A stretch of 64,000 nucleotides of DNA from DAIDKA01 sp036267975 (GCA_036267975.1 DATAVA010000063.1:11055-75054); one strand, 5' to 3'; positions 1-7,851 are shown, numbered from the stretch's first letter. The notes: generated by a model from the letters alone, not told the origin. A program made the numbers and translations.

Positions 1-454
1 CAATCTTGATTCTGCGCAATTGATTCGCTATCTCGAGGCTCTCGATCATGGTCAGGTAGTCGCTGGTCTTGAAGGATTCAGCAGCCACCACCGCCTTCAT
101 TGCCGTTTTCCTAAGCGTGAACTCCAGTTCCGCGATGCGGTGGGCGGGATTGATGGTTGTCATTACGAGGCCAATTTTGGCCGCCGCAAATTGAGTCAGT
201 GTCCATTCGGCGCAATTGGGCGACCAAATCCCGATCCGATCGCCGGGCTCGAGGCCGAGCGCCAGCAGTCCGGCTGCCATGGCATCAGACTTCAAAGCCA
301 AATCGCGCCAACTCCATCGGATTGCCTGGGCCGCTGAAACGACCGCGTCGCCGTCGCCCCAGCGCTCAGCCGCATCATCTACGGCTTGCCCAATGGTTAG
401 TTCAAGAAGCGGCGAGTCGGTTCGCCCCGCTACCCAACTTAGATCACGGTCCAT
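1..454 (-). CDS. AMP-dependent acyl-CoA synthetase/ligase, N-terminal part (runs off the window start)
   Basis: The minus strand reads from an ATG at 454 without a stop to the window edge, giving 151 codons. The product looks like the N-terminal region of a long- or medium-chain acyl-CoA or aryl-CoA synthetase (ANL family): an opening with SWRDLA and AAGLLALGLEPGDRIGIWSPN, then AAKIGLVMTTINPAHR, the usual start of the large AMP-binding domain. The ATP-binding P-loop and later motifs lie outside the window. A GGGGGAG ribosome site sits just before the ATG. It lies 55 bp downstream of the tannase-like gene on the same strand, so it is probably the third gene of a tetR-tannase-ligase operon and could activate the acid released by the esterases. 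Substrate is not predictable from this fragment. Confidence 0.85.
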   Translation of the reverse strand, partial: MDRDLSWVAGRTDSPLLELTIGQAVDDAAERWGDGDAVVSAAQAIRWSWRDLALKSDAMAAGLLALGLEPGDRIGIWSPNCAEWTLTQFAAAKIGLVMTTINPAHRIAELEFTLRKTAMKAVVAAESFKTSDYLTMIESLEIANQLRRIKI

Positions 455-509
455 TTCGCTCCCCCAAAATCCACGGTCCTGCTTTGCCACCCCGTGCAGG
501 CTCCAAACC

Positions 510-2153
510 TCATTGAGCTCGAGGAGCGTGACAGGAATAGCTCTCCGCGCGATGAGGGTCGGCTCCAGAGTTAAGAACGGCACCCTTCGGGTAGGCGCAG
601 ATCAGTCCGGTGCGCAGGGGTTGGTTCGCCGGCGCGCCCGGCTGGGCACTCTGGCGCGCGATCACTTGCTCGGGCGCCCGGCCCTGTTCGACCCAAGCCT
701 CGAGGGCAGACGTTACGCTGTTGGATGGACTATCCCCCGGTGCCGGCACGCTGTTCTGGCCAATGTCGCTCGGACCGGCGCCGCCTGAGCAATGGTGCAT
801 GCCCGGTACGAGGAAGAGCCGCATAAACGCGGCAGACTGCTTACTTCCCATTTGGCGCACGACCTTGTCTCGGTAGTCGATGGTCCCCAGGGCGGTGATC
901 CCCGCGTCGGACCAGCCGTGATAAAGGATCAGCTTGCCGCCGCGACTGGCGAAACGAGAAAGGTCGGGGTTCGTGGCGTTGAACGTTGCGGCCGTCTTAG
1001 CCTCCAGCGCCGGAAAATCGCGGTCAAAGTCGAAGTTGGCGGGCGTCCAGCCAGCGGGGGCACCCACAATAGACTTGACGAAATTGCTGCCGAACGCATT
1101 TTGAATGCTGGCGCCTGGCCCCGGTCCGAAAATCCAGGCATCCCACCCCGGCGAGGGAGGCGCAAATTCTCCGCCCGGGAGAAACCCAAAGTAGATCCGC
1201 TTCCCATTCGACCTGTGGGCCCCTTGATAGATGGCCTCAAGCGCAGTGATCTGGGGAACAGTTAAGCACGCAGCCGACTCGGCCGCACGGCACTTGAGCT
1301 TTTCCGGATTGAAGTGGCATTGCCGCGGGTCACTTACCAAGCCATCGACAAGCCCGTCCTTCGCGTCGCACTGTGCGAGCACTGCACGGGCGATTGCCGC
1401 CGTCTTCGCCGCTAGAATCGAGGCACCGGGTTTTGAAAGAGCTTGAGCGTTCCAGATGAAGTCCGCGAATAGTCCTGTCCAGGCATATGCGGGCGCGCCG
1501 GCAAGGATGCCATCGTAGTCATCAGGAAACCGCTGCGCCTCCATCAGCCCTTGGCGGCCTCCGTTTGAGCACGACTCGAAGTAGGAATGGTTGGGCTGAG
1601 CTCCGTAGAACGCCGCCGTGAGTGTCTTGCCAGCAATAGCGGTCAGGTGCACCGCACGCCAACCGAAATCAATAACCTTGTCCGGGTGCCCTTCGGCCCA
1701 GCTCGCATCGGTCCCGCCGGCCTTATGGCCGGTGTCAGTCGATGCCGCCGCGTAGCCATTCTGAAGCGCCGCCACGAGACTGGAGTAGCCGATCGCTCCT
1801 GCGAAGCCGCCGTTCCCCACGCCCAGGAAACGGCCATTCCAGCCACTGGCCGGCAGCCACACTTCAAAGCCAATGGCTGAATCAGGCGCTGGTCTTAGTA
1901 CGCCTTGGATTCGGCAATAGACAGGAAGCTGCACCGTCCTGGCAGGTCCCAACTCCGGCGGGATTACGAACGGGCCAGCCGGTTGGAGCGTCGCGGCCGT
2001 TACCTCGGCGCCGGAAAGGTTCTTGCCCAACTCGCTCGTGCAACGGGTTCCGACGGAGGCCCCGGAGGCTACGCTGCCGGCGCCTACTGCCCACGCCAGC
2101 AGCGCCAGCACCATAGTTTTGGTGCAAGCCCGTCTGGGTACCTGGATCTGCAT
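510..2153 (-). CDS. Tannase/feruloyl esterase family protein
   Basis: 547 residues with a likely signal peptide (hydrophobic stretch at about residues 14-30), so exported. It carries the family's serine motif CSNGGRQG with the nucleophile at Ser196 next to Cys195, an Asp in GWSDAG, and the late HHC motif. This is the Cys-Ser/Asp/His-Cys arrangement typical of fungal and bacterial tannases and feruloyl esterases, in which a disulfide holds the catalytic Ser and His together. The family hydrolyses esters of phenolic acids such as gallate or hydroxycinnamates; the actual substrate here is unknown. Length fits the family (500-580). Met14 is an alternative start that would shorten the signal peptide. 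The gene follows tetR on the same strand and precedes an acyl-CoA ligase, which suggests ester cleavage followed by CoA activation. Confidence 0.88.
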   Translation of the reverse strand: MQIQVPRRACTKTMVLALLAWAVGAGSVASGASVGTRCTSELGKNLSGAEVTAATLQPAGPFVIPPELGPARTVQLPVYCRIQGVLRPAPDSAIGFEVWLPASGWNGRFLGVGNGGFAGAIGYSSLVAALQNGYAAASTDTGHKAGGTDASWAEGHPDKVIDFGWRAVHLTAIAGKTLTAAFYGAQPNHSYFESCSNGGRQGLMEAQRFPDDYDGILAGAPAYAWTGLFADFIWNAQALSKPGASILAAKTAAIARAVLAQCDAKDGLVDGLVSDPRQCHFNPEKLKCRAAESAACLTVPQITALEAIYQGAHRSNGKRIYFGFLPGGEFAPPSPGWDAWIFGPGPGASIQNAFGSNFVKSIVGAPAGWTPANFDFDRDFPALEAKTAATFNATNPDLSRFASRGGKLILYHGWSDAGITALGTIDYRDKVVRQMGSKQSAAFMRLFLVPGMHHCSGGAGPSDIGQNSVPAPGDSPSNSVTSALEAWVEQGRAPEQVIARQSAQPGAPANQPLRTGLICAYPKGAVLNSGADPHRAESYSCHAPRAQ

Positions 2154-2204
2154 AGGCCTCTCCTTAATCGACCGCGAGTCACTATCGTTCGCTCGAGCTC
2201 CGCA

Positions 2205-2828
2205 CTAGTTGGCGAACCCCTTTGGCGTCCGTCGAGGTCGCCGCGCTCTCCGGAGACCATCGATCAGAGCTTGTAGGCCAAACTCGAACTCGACATCGAA
2301 ATTGATGGCGGATCCGGTCACGTGTTCGCTACTTCGAGCGGCCTGCTCGTCTATGGCCCAACCTAGAGCAAAGCGGCTCAGACTCGCCAAGACGTGCCAG
2401 GCCTGCGTCCGGTCAAGTCCCTGGGTGTGCATGCGCGCGAAAAGCTCCTCAATCCCGGTTGGACCCAGTGCATCCGTGGGACGCGTTCCGGCCACGACTC
2501 TTGCACCGTCGCGATACTCCAGCAGGTTGCGGCGGATCTGTCGGGCGAGGTCTCCCATCCACACCCACCACGAACCCTGCATGACGAAATTCGGTGGCGG
2601 CCGGAACAGAATCGCGGCAGCCATCATGTCCAGCAGTTCCTGCTTGTTCTTCACGTGCCAATAAAGCGTTGCACTCTGAACCCCCAGTCGCGCAGCGAGG
2701 CGACGCGTCGAAAGTCGGTCCAGGCCTTCCTCGTTCAACAGTTCGAGTGCGGCTTGAACAATTGTCTGTCGCGTCAACTTGGCCCGGTCGGCGGCGGCCG
2801 GCTTTGTTGACAAAGATCTGGATTTCAT
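2205..2828 (-). CDS. TetR-family repressor closely resembling the tetracycline repressor DNA-binding domain
   Basis: 207 residues from the ATG at 2828. The N-terminal helix-turn-helix (about residues 16-62) is strikingly like Tn10 TetR: ALELLNEEGLDRLSTRRLA and LGVQSATLYWHVKNK against TetR LGVEQPTLYWHVKNK. The C-terminal half keeps the TetR segment RDGARVVAGTRPT, so it belongs to the TetR_C branch rather than the wider superfamily. By hand alignment, residues that contact tetracycline in TetR (His64, Asn82, Phe86, His100) are replaced by Pro, Leu, Ile and Val, so the inducer is probably something else. An upstream in-frame ATG at 2873 is possible, but it would place the operator inside the gene; 2828 puts the operator directly before the start. 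No strong ribosome site is visible. Flanking esterase genes are the likely targets. Confidence 0.85.
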   Translation of the reverse strand: MKSRSLSTKPAAADRAKLTRQTIVQAALELLNEEGLDRLSTRRLAARLGVQSATLYWHVKNKQELLDMMAAAILFRPPPNFVMQGSWWVWMGDLARQIRRNLLEYRDGARVVAGTRPTDALGPTGIEELFARMHTQGLDRTQAWHVLASLSRFALGWAIDEQAARSSEHVTGSAINFDVEFEFGLQALIDGLRRARRPRRTPKGFAN

Positions 2829-2830
2829 CA

Positions 2831-2849
2831 ACTCTATCACTGATAGGGA
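2831..2849. promoter_or_regulatory. tetO-like operator between tetR and the divergent carboxylesterase
   Basis: On the minus strand the site reads TCCCTATCAGTGATAGAGT. From memory the Tn10 tetO2 operator is the same except for the last base, an 18 of 19 match; the other half resembles tetO1. It is a near-palindrome around position 2840 and lies immediately upstream of the regulator's ATG and about 90 bp upstream of the esterase start, as expected for an operator shared by divergent promoters. Confidence 0.85.
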
Positions 2850-2934
2850 AGCCCTGGTGGACCTCGACGGCACTCAAGGTCAAACAAAACAGCTGTCAAC
2901 GCAACAATCGAATGGCAGCGAGGGGGGAGCGATC

Positions 2935-4587
2935 GTGGACAGCGAATCGAGGATGGATCCTGAGCGCCGGGCCGTGACCACAGGGCTTGCGGCCCTGGCC
3001 GTTGCAGTCGTCGCGGGCCCGGTCACTGCGGCAGGCAAGGCGCGCGAAGCCGTAGTCGAGACAACGGCCGGCAAGGTGCGCGGGATTCAGGTCGACGGCG
3101 CCTTTGGTTTTCTCGGCATCCCGTATGGCGCCTCAACTGCCGGAAGTGGCCGATTCATGCCGCCGAAGTCGCCCACCCCGTGGGCAGGCGTGAAAGAGCC
3201 CTGGACCACGCGGGTCATCGCGCCGCAAACCAACGTCAAAGTACCGCCCGCACCGCCGGGATCGCTGTTCTCGATCATCTCCGAATCGGGGGCTCTGGAG
3301 AGCGAGGACTGCCTGAATCTGTGTCTCTGGACGCCCGGAAACGATGCATCCCGGCGCCCCGTCATGGTCTGGCTGCACGGGGGTGGCTACGCCTCCGGAT
3401 CAGGCTCAAACCCGACCTATTACGGCGGCCAGCTGGCGGCGCGCCACGATGTCGTCGTCGTCAACGTCACGCACAGACTCAACGTCTTCGGCCATACCTA
3501 CCTCGGCGATATCCTCGGGCCGGACTTTGCGACGTCCGGCAACGCCGGCATGCTGGATATCGCAGCAGCCCTCGAGTGGGTACGGGACAACATCGAGCGG
3601 TTCGGCGGCGATCCTGGAAGGGTGATGATTTTCGGCGAGTCCGGTGGCGGCGGGAAAGTGGCCTCGATGCTGGCCATGCCTCGCGCACAGGGTCGGTTCC
3701 ACCGCGCCACTATGGAGAGCGGCTCGGTGCGAACCTTGAGCGAGCGTCAGGAAGCAACCCGCGCCGCCGAGACCTTACTCACGGAGCTCAGTCTTTCGCG
3801 GCAGCGAGCGGCGGAGTTGCAGAATGTTCCGATGCCCCGGCTGCTGGAAGCCTATTTCACGACTATCGCGAAACTCGGCGGCGGCCTGGGGCCCTTCGGG
3901 CCGGTCCGTGACGGGGTCAGCATCCCCCGCCATCCCTTTGATCCGATCGCAAACCCCCTGTCTGCCCAAGTACCGTTGATGATTGGGACCAACCTCACGG
4001 AAGTCACGCTATTCCAGCTGAGCGACGAGGCGGCGTTCCATTTGGATGATGCTGGGCTCCTGGCACGCATGTCCGCCATGCTCGGTCCGAAGGCTGCCGA
4101 GGAGGCAGTACGTCTCTACCAGCAGAGCTATCCGCAAGCGACACCCTCGGATCGGTACTTCCTCATGGGCACGGATCGATCGGCGGGTTTTCGTCGCGGC
4201 GCCACCCAGATCGCGGAATTGAAGGCCGCTGCGGGGGCGGCGCCTGCGTTCCTCTATCAGATGCTCTGGAAGACACCTGTAATGGACGGCCGGCTGCGCT
4301 CCCCGCACGGCCTGGAGATTTCGCTGGTGTTCGATAACGCCGATGCCCCAACGACAGCACCCATGACCGGTGGCGGTCCACGGGCGCTGGCGATGGCCTC
4401 GGTGATGAGCGCGGCCTGGGCGGCCTTCGCACATACAGGCAACCCCTCAACTCCGGCCCTGCCATGGCCTGCCTACGACCTCGATCGGCGCACGACAATG
4501 CTGTTCGACGAACAAAGCCGCGCAGAATCGGATCCGTTCCGCGACACGCGCATGTTCTGGGACGGCCTCGCGAACGCCTTTATGTGA
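2935..4587 (+). CDS. Type-B carboxylesterase (para-nitrobenzyl esterase-like)
   Basis: 550 residues from a GTG start at 2935, chosen because GGGGGGAGC lies 5-6 bp upstream; the next ATG is at 2953. The N-terminus has a twin arginine followed by a hydrophobic segment (ERRAVTTGLAALAVAVVAG), suggesting export, possibly by Tat. Family hallmarks are FLGIPYGAS, SEDCLNLCLWTP, the oxyanion-hole motif WLHGGGYASGSG, and the nucleophile elbow FGESGGGG; SPHGLEISLVF near the end holds the probable catalytic His. The enzyme hydrolyses carboxylic esters; the natural substrate is unknown. It is divergent from tetR across a tetO-like site, so it is probably repressed by that regulator together with the tannase-like gene. 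It may act on the same class of ester. Confidence 0.9.
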   Translation: MDSESRMDPERRAVTTGLAALAVAVVAGPVTAAGKAREAVVETTAGKVRGIQVDGAFGFLGIPYGASTAGSGRFMPPKSPTPWAGVKEPWTTRVIAPQTNVKVPPAPPGSLFSIISESGALESEDCLNLCLWTPGNDASRRPVMVWLHGGGYASGSGSNPTYYGGQLAARHDVVVVNVTHRLNVFGHTYLGDILGPDFATSGNAGMLDIAAALEWVRDNIERFGGDPGRVMIFGESGGGGKVASMLAMPRAQGRFHRATMESGSVRTLSERQEATRAAETLLTELSLSRQRAAELQNVPMPRLLEAYFTTIAKLGGGLGPFGPVRDGVSIPRHPFDPIANPLSAQVPLMIGTNLTEVTLFQLSDEAAFHLDDAGLLARMSAMLGPKAAEEAVRLYQQSYPQATPSDRYFLMGTDRSAGFRRGATQIAELKAAAGAAPAFLYQMLWKTPVMDGRLRSPHGLEISLVFDNADAPTTAPMTGGGPRALAMASVMSAAWAAFAHTGNPSTPALPWPAYDLDRRTTMLFDEQSRAESDPFRDTRMFWDGLANAFM

Positions 4588-4934
4588 ATTCAGCGCGAAC
4601 GACCGTACCCGAGTTCAGCGGCAAGAAACATGCGTCATTCAATGATATTCACCTCGATGCCGCTCGCTGCAGCGCTGTGACCCAGCCCTCGACCCCGGCA
4701 TTATGAGTGCCTTGCCTTGGCTGCCAAGGCTGAATCGGGATCCGATCGTGGACCCCAAGTCATTGCTTTTACTTAACTTATAACTTTCTTCAACATTGGG
4801 CGGCCGGCCGTTGCAACCCCGAATTAGCCCCCGAGAGCACAGGGTAATCACACGGATTTCGCACGAATTGGAGTAATGGACCGGGCCACGATGCACCTCG
4901 TGGAGGACGTGGATTGTCCGGCCGCATTTGACTA
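4588..4934. other. Intergenic stretch with distal tRNA fragment and a hairpin
   Basis: No convincing gene is seen. It holds the short tRNA-Met fragment (4686-4711) and, directly beside it, a perfect 7-bp hairpin GCCTTGG-CTG-CCAAGGC at 4714-4730, followed by an AT-richer patch near 4765-4795. This marks the junction between the esterase cluster and the tRNA-Met island. Confidence 0.6.
4686..4711 (-). repeat. Distal partial copy of tRNA-Met (T-stem to anticodon stem)
   Basis: 26 bp identical to 12564-12589 of the tRNA-Met gene, from the 5' side of the T stem through the anticodon loop and into the anticodon stem. It lacks the T loop and acceptor end found in the other copies but extends four bases further into the anticodon arm. 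Probably the old left attachment end of the island. Confidence 0.75.
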
Positions 4935-4959
4935 CAATATGACTACAGTAGTCATATTG
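4935..4959. promoter_or_regulatory. Perfect 12-bp inverted repeat, candidate operator of the Phd/VapC operon
   Basis: Arms CAATATGACTAC (4935-4946) and GTAGTCATATTG (4948-4959) are exact reverse complements around one central base. The site ends 9 bp before the chosen antitoxin ATG at 4969. Phd/VapB antitoxins commonly bind such palindromes in their own promoters, so autoregulation is the natural reading. Confidence 0.75.
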
Positions 4960-4968
4960 GACAAACAG

Positions 4969-5211
4969 ATGCGAAAAATCCAACTGAAAGACGCCAAGGC
5001 GAAACTCTCGACTGTCGTAGACGATGCCGTGCAAGGTAAGCCCTCGATCATCACCCGCCACGGCAAACGGGAGGCGGTACTGCTTTCCTACGAAGAATGG
5101 CAGCGATTGTCGGGAGTGCCTTCGTTTGGGCGATTGCTGATGGCTGCGCCGCTTGGAGAAGATGACGTACCGCAGCGATCACCGGCGCCGCTGCGCGATG
5201 CGGGGTTATGA
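4969..5211 (+). CDS. Phd/YefM-type antitoxin
   Basis: 80 residues. The N-terminus RKIQLKDAKAKLSTVVDDA and ITRHGKREAVLLSYEEWQRL are the typical Phd/YefM fold that dimerises and binds DNA; the C-terminal tail (from about residue 55) would wrap the toxin. Start ATG 4969 is preferred over ATG 4939 and 4876 because those would put the 25-bp palindrome inside the coding region and add residues not typical of the family. The stop overlaps the start of the PIN toxin gene by four bases (ATGA), giving translational coupling. It neutralises the VapC-type RNase downstream and probably represses the operon through the palindrome at 4935-4959. Confidence 0.88.
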   Translation: MRKIQLKDAKAKLSTVVDDAVQGKPSIITRHGKREAVLLSYEEWQRLSGVPSFGRLLMAAPLGEDDVPQRSPAPLRDAGL

Positions 5212-5657
5212 GCGGCCGCTTCCTCGTCGACACTGACGTCCTATCGGCCGGCGCGCCCTCGAAAGCGCAGGCCATCTCTCAGCTCATTGCGTGGCTGGAC
5301 CGCAACTCGGAGCGCCTCTACGTGTCAGTCGTGACGATCGCGGAAATCGAGGATGGGATCGCCAAGTCAAAACGCCAAGGCTCGACACGAAAGGCCGCCC
5401 GCTTGCGCGAATGGCTGGAGACGCTGGTGCATCTTTACAGCCCGCGAATCCTCCCCTTCGACCTCGCAGCCGCGCGGATCGCAGGAACCCTATCGGATAG
5501 GGCACGCGGCGGCGGGCACACGGCAGGGTTCGCAGATTTGGCAATCGGCGCGATCGCCCGGCGTCACAACCTCACGATCCTTACACGCAACATCAAGCAC
5601 TACATCCCACTCGGGCTCGCGGCACATGATCCCATCGCAGAGCTGCCAGCAGAGTAA
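5208..5657 (+). CDS. vapC: PIN-domain toxin, VapC/FitB type
   Basis: 149 residues, a complete PIN domain: Asp8 in LVDTDVLS, Glu46 in TIAEIEDGI and Asp110 in GFADLAIGAIA form the acidic metal site, and LTRNIKHY supplies the usual fourth-strand position, with Asn128 where TRN is common. PIN toxins are Mg-dependent RNases, often cutting initiator tRNA or other stable RNAs; the target here is unknown. It overlaps the antitoxin gene by 4 bp. Together they form the first toxin-antitoxin module of the tRNA-Met island. Confidence 0.9.
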   Translation: MSGRFLVDTDVLSAGAPSKAQAISQLIAWLDRNSERLYVSVVTIAEIEDGIAKSKRQGSTRKAARLREWLETLVHLYSPRILPFDLAAARIAGTLSDRARGGGHTAGFADLAIGAIARRHNLTILTRNIKHYIPLGLAAHDPIAELPAE

Positions 5658-5700
5658 CGCGCGCTCTCAGAGGCGGCCGATAACGTGCCATTTAAGCACC

Positions 5701-6642
5701 CTACTCCGCAGATGCCTTCCCCGGACCATAGTCCGTCGTCGGCCAGCCTGTCGGCATCGCGTCCGGCATGTTGAACAGCACTGCGTTGATCTCACGAATC
5801 CAGCCGTTCTGGATCGCGAAGAACTCGCCCACCAGGCGATCGGCGGCCGTCGCTGTACTCTGGCTCTTCGCGCCATCCTTCAGGCCAAAGCGCAGGATCG
5901 TGAGCACGATGCCGCGCTCTTCATCCACCACCGCGTAGCGGCGATCCCAGAGGTTGCGGCCGATGAAGCCGCCGTCGTCGAAGCCGCGCGACGTATCGTT
6001 CGGGCGGCCGTCGCGCATTACGGTCAGGCCGGTGGTGTGCACACCGTTCTCGATGCGGTCCGAATCCGCGGCGAGGCGCGCGCGGCGGTACGCGGGCGTG
6101 CCGTTCGTCTGGAAAGCGCGCCAGTAGCTCTCGGTCGCGCCGATGAGGTCGTAGTACGAATCGCGTTCGGCTTCACGCAGCGAGAGTGTTAGCCGTGGCG
6201 ACACCGTGGTTAGAGCGTCCGGATTCCACAATCCGCCTGCCTCGCCCTTGTTGCACTTGATGCTCTCGATCTCGGTGATCGCGCCGTTGATTACTTTCAG
6301 ACGCAGCATCATCATCGTTTTGGAGCCGTCCGCGTTACGCAGCACTACCTCCGTGCCGGTATCGCCACGCTTCGTGTTCACGATATCCCAGCGGTACACC
6401 ACTTCCCTGGAGCTTTCCCAGAATGTCTGCGCGAGCTTCTTCTCCGCACCGTTCTCGGTGATGCGAGCCTTCGCGGCCTGCGGCAGCTTCGTGGGATCGT
6501 GCGCCACGAGCGCCGCAAAATAGCCATCGATGACTTTGGTGAGACACGCGCGGTCGCACGCCTCCTGGGCGTAGGACGTGGACGAGAAGAGCGCACCGAC
6601 CAGCACCACGCCGGCAACGGCGCGGAATCCGAGAGTTGCCAT
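5701..6642 (-). CDS. Secreted DUF8021-type protein of unknown function
   Basis: 313 residues from the ATG at 6642, which has an AGGA ribosome site; upstream in-frame ATGs at 6660 and 6858 look non-coding. It has a clear signal peptide ending around SSTSYAQ-E. Directly after it comes ACDRACLTKVIDGYFAALV, then RITENG and LRLKVINGAITEIESI. This pattern resembles the DUF8021 family as I remember it (Cys-rich start, SnoaL/NTF2-like beta-rich fold); that assignment is from memory. No catalytic residues are recognisable. It is cargo of the first cassette of the tRNA-Met island and is convergent with vapC. Confidence 0.7.
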   Translation of the reverse strand: MATLGFRAVAGVVLVGALFSSTSYAQEACDRACLTKVIDGYFAALVAHDPTKLPQAAKARITENGAEKKLAQTFWESSREVVYRWDIVNTKRGDTGTEVVLRNADGSKTMMMLRLKVINGAITEIESIKCNKGEAGGLWNPDALTTVSPRLTLSLREAERDSYYDLIGATESYWRAFQTNGTPAYRRARLAADSDRIENGVHTTGLTVMRDGRPNDTSRGFDDGGFIGRNLWDRRYAVVDEERGIVLTILRFGLKDGAKSQSTATAADRLVGEFFAIQNGWIREINAVLFNMPDAMPTGWPTTDYGPGKASAE

Positions 6643-6967
6643 ATTCCTGCCCCCCATTTTTCGTTGTGTGCCATCCAGGAGATGCCAGCCGAAGGATAGC
6701 TTGCGACGGGTCGTGGGGTGGCGAAACCTCGTCTTGATAGCCACGTAGACCATGTCGTGCCTCAGCAAGCGCTCTCGGCCAATGCACGCTGCCTGAATCG
6801 CGCGGATTGCCGCTGTGCCCATCCGCTGTGGCGTACTCCGAACAGCCCAGCGCGACATCGATGGTGGAAAACGGAAACGAAGCTGCCTCGCGTTGACTTA
6901 GTGCGGATATGGATAGCGCTGCGAGAAACCTGCTGTAGCCTGGATTGGGATCCATCCAACAAGATAA
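6643..6967. other. No gene recognised
   Basis: Upstream region of the DUF8021 gene and left flank of the next tRNA copy. Short open frames on both strands have no family resemblance. An integrase remnant, as seen beside two other copies, was looked for here and not found. Confidence 0.5.
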
Positions 6968-7012
6968 TGGTGGAAAGGGCGGGAATCGAACCCTCGACCC
7001 CGGCATTACGAG
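6968..7012 (-). repeat. tRNA-Met 3'-half copy (attachment-site-like)
   Basis: 45 bp matching 12541-12585 of tRNA-Met at 43 positions, including the encoded CCA end, acceptor 3' strand, T arm and part of the anticodon loop. Differences are one base in the T stem/acceptor junction (gggc for ggga) and one in the anticodon (acg for atg). The most diverged of the long copies, so perhaps the oldest. Confidence 0.85.
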
Positions 7013-7233
7013 GGAAGTGGACGCCACAATTGGCGTTTATATTCAAATACTTATCTTGCTCGTCGATCCGGCAAGAGGAAGATAAGGTGCTCGTTCAGGG
7101 GGGGCAAATGCCGCCGAGTCCGCACGAAATCCCCCCACGTGTGCAATCAAACATGTCCCCGAAATGTGATTGCGGCACGAGCGCTCACCATCGTGACTTT
7201 GCGCTGAAGCGGTGATAGGCTGAATCTTTTACG

Positions 7234-7262
7234 ATTGTATGATCGATCGGGCTATTGTATGA
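7234..7262 (+). promoter_or_regulatory. Direct repeat ATTGTATGA around the AbrB-type antitoxin start
   Basis: ATTGTATGA occurs at 7234-7242 and again at 7254-7262, two DNA turns apart (20 bp), with the palindrome GATCGATC (7241-7248) between them. The second copy contains the antitoxin ATG. A plausible operator for self-repression; not proven. Confidence 0.5.
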
Positions 7263-7465
7263 CGACCATCACGGTCTCCTCCAAGTATCAGATTGTGATT
7301 CCCTCCCGGATGCGCGAGTCGCTCGGCATCAAGCCGGGCGAGAAACTCCATGCCATCGAATATCGAGGCCGAATCGAGCTTGTACCGGTGCGATCAACGA
7401 AGTCTGCGCGCGGTTCTCTAAAGGGAATTGATACGGATGTTCCCCGGGAAACCGATCGCACATGA
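7259..7465 (+). CDS. vapB: AbrB/SpoVT (VapB)-type antitoxin
   Basis: 68 residues from ATG 7259. TTITVSSKYQIVIPSRMRESLGIKPGEKL is a classic swapped-hairpin AbrB/MazE DNA-binding domain, and the charged C-terminal tail would contact the toxin. A TTG eight codons upstream is possible, but the family normally begins just before the TxxKYQxxxP motif. It overlaps vapC by 4 bp (ATGA). There is no strong ribosome site; the ATG lies within a repeated ATTGTATGA motif. Confidence 0.88.
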   Translation: MTTITVSSKYQIVIPSRMRESLGIKPGEKLHAIEYRGRIELVPVRSTKSARGSLKGIDTDVPRETDRT

Positions 7466-7839
7466 ATGTCGTGGACTCCTCGGCGTGGCTGGAGTACTTC
7501 GCCGATGGGCCCAACGCGTCAGTATTCGCCAAGCCGATTGAAGCAACGCGCTCACTGCTTGTGCCGTCACTTTCTCTCTACGAGGTATTCAAGCGTATCT
7601 GCCAGCAACGCGATGAAGACGAGGCGCTTCGGGCCATCGCAATCATGGAGCAAGGAAAGGTCGTGGACCTTGACCGCGCGACAGCCTTGGAGGCGACGCG
7701 ACTGTCCATACAGCACCGAATTGCGATGGCGGACAGCGTGATGCTTGCCACTGCAGGACGGTACCGTGCCACGCTTTGGACTCAGGATGCGGACTTTGAG
7801 GGAATGTCGAAGGTCCGGTACTACGCCAAGGGATCGTGA
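7462..7839 (+). CDS. vapC: PIN-domain toxin, VapC family
   Basis: 125 residues. Acidic residues of the PIN active site are visible: Asp5 in VVDSSAWLE, Glu41 in SLYEVFKR, Asp91 in MADSVMLA and Asp109 in TQDADFEG. RNase toxin partner of the AbrB-type antitoxin. The sequence is clearly different from the VapC at 5208-5657 (different length, motifs and antitoxin class), so the two modules were acquired independently. Its stop lies only 12 bp before the next tRNA-Met copy, so this cassette is little more than the toxin-antitoxin pair. Confidence 0.92.
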   Translation: MNVVDSSAWLEYFADGPNASVFAKPIEATRSLLVPSLSLYEVFKRICQQRDEDEALRAIAIMEQGKVVDLDRATALEATRLSIQHRIAMADSVMLATAGRYRATLWTQDADFEGMSKVRYYAKGS

Positions 7840-7851
7840 CCATTTGTGAAC

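Noticed and set aside
20..876. Several overlapping plus-strand open frames at the window start
   Set aside because: They lie antisense to the acyl-CoA ligase and tannase genes, lack family motifs and are explained by GC-rich codon shadows.
6335..7027. Minus-strand frame encoding MPGSRVRFPPFPP, recurring near other tRNA copies
   Set aside because: This peptide is simply the tRNA-Met 3' half translated in the minus-strand direction; it is a well-known spurious ORF pattern.
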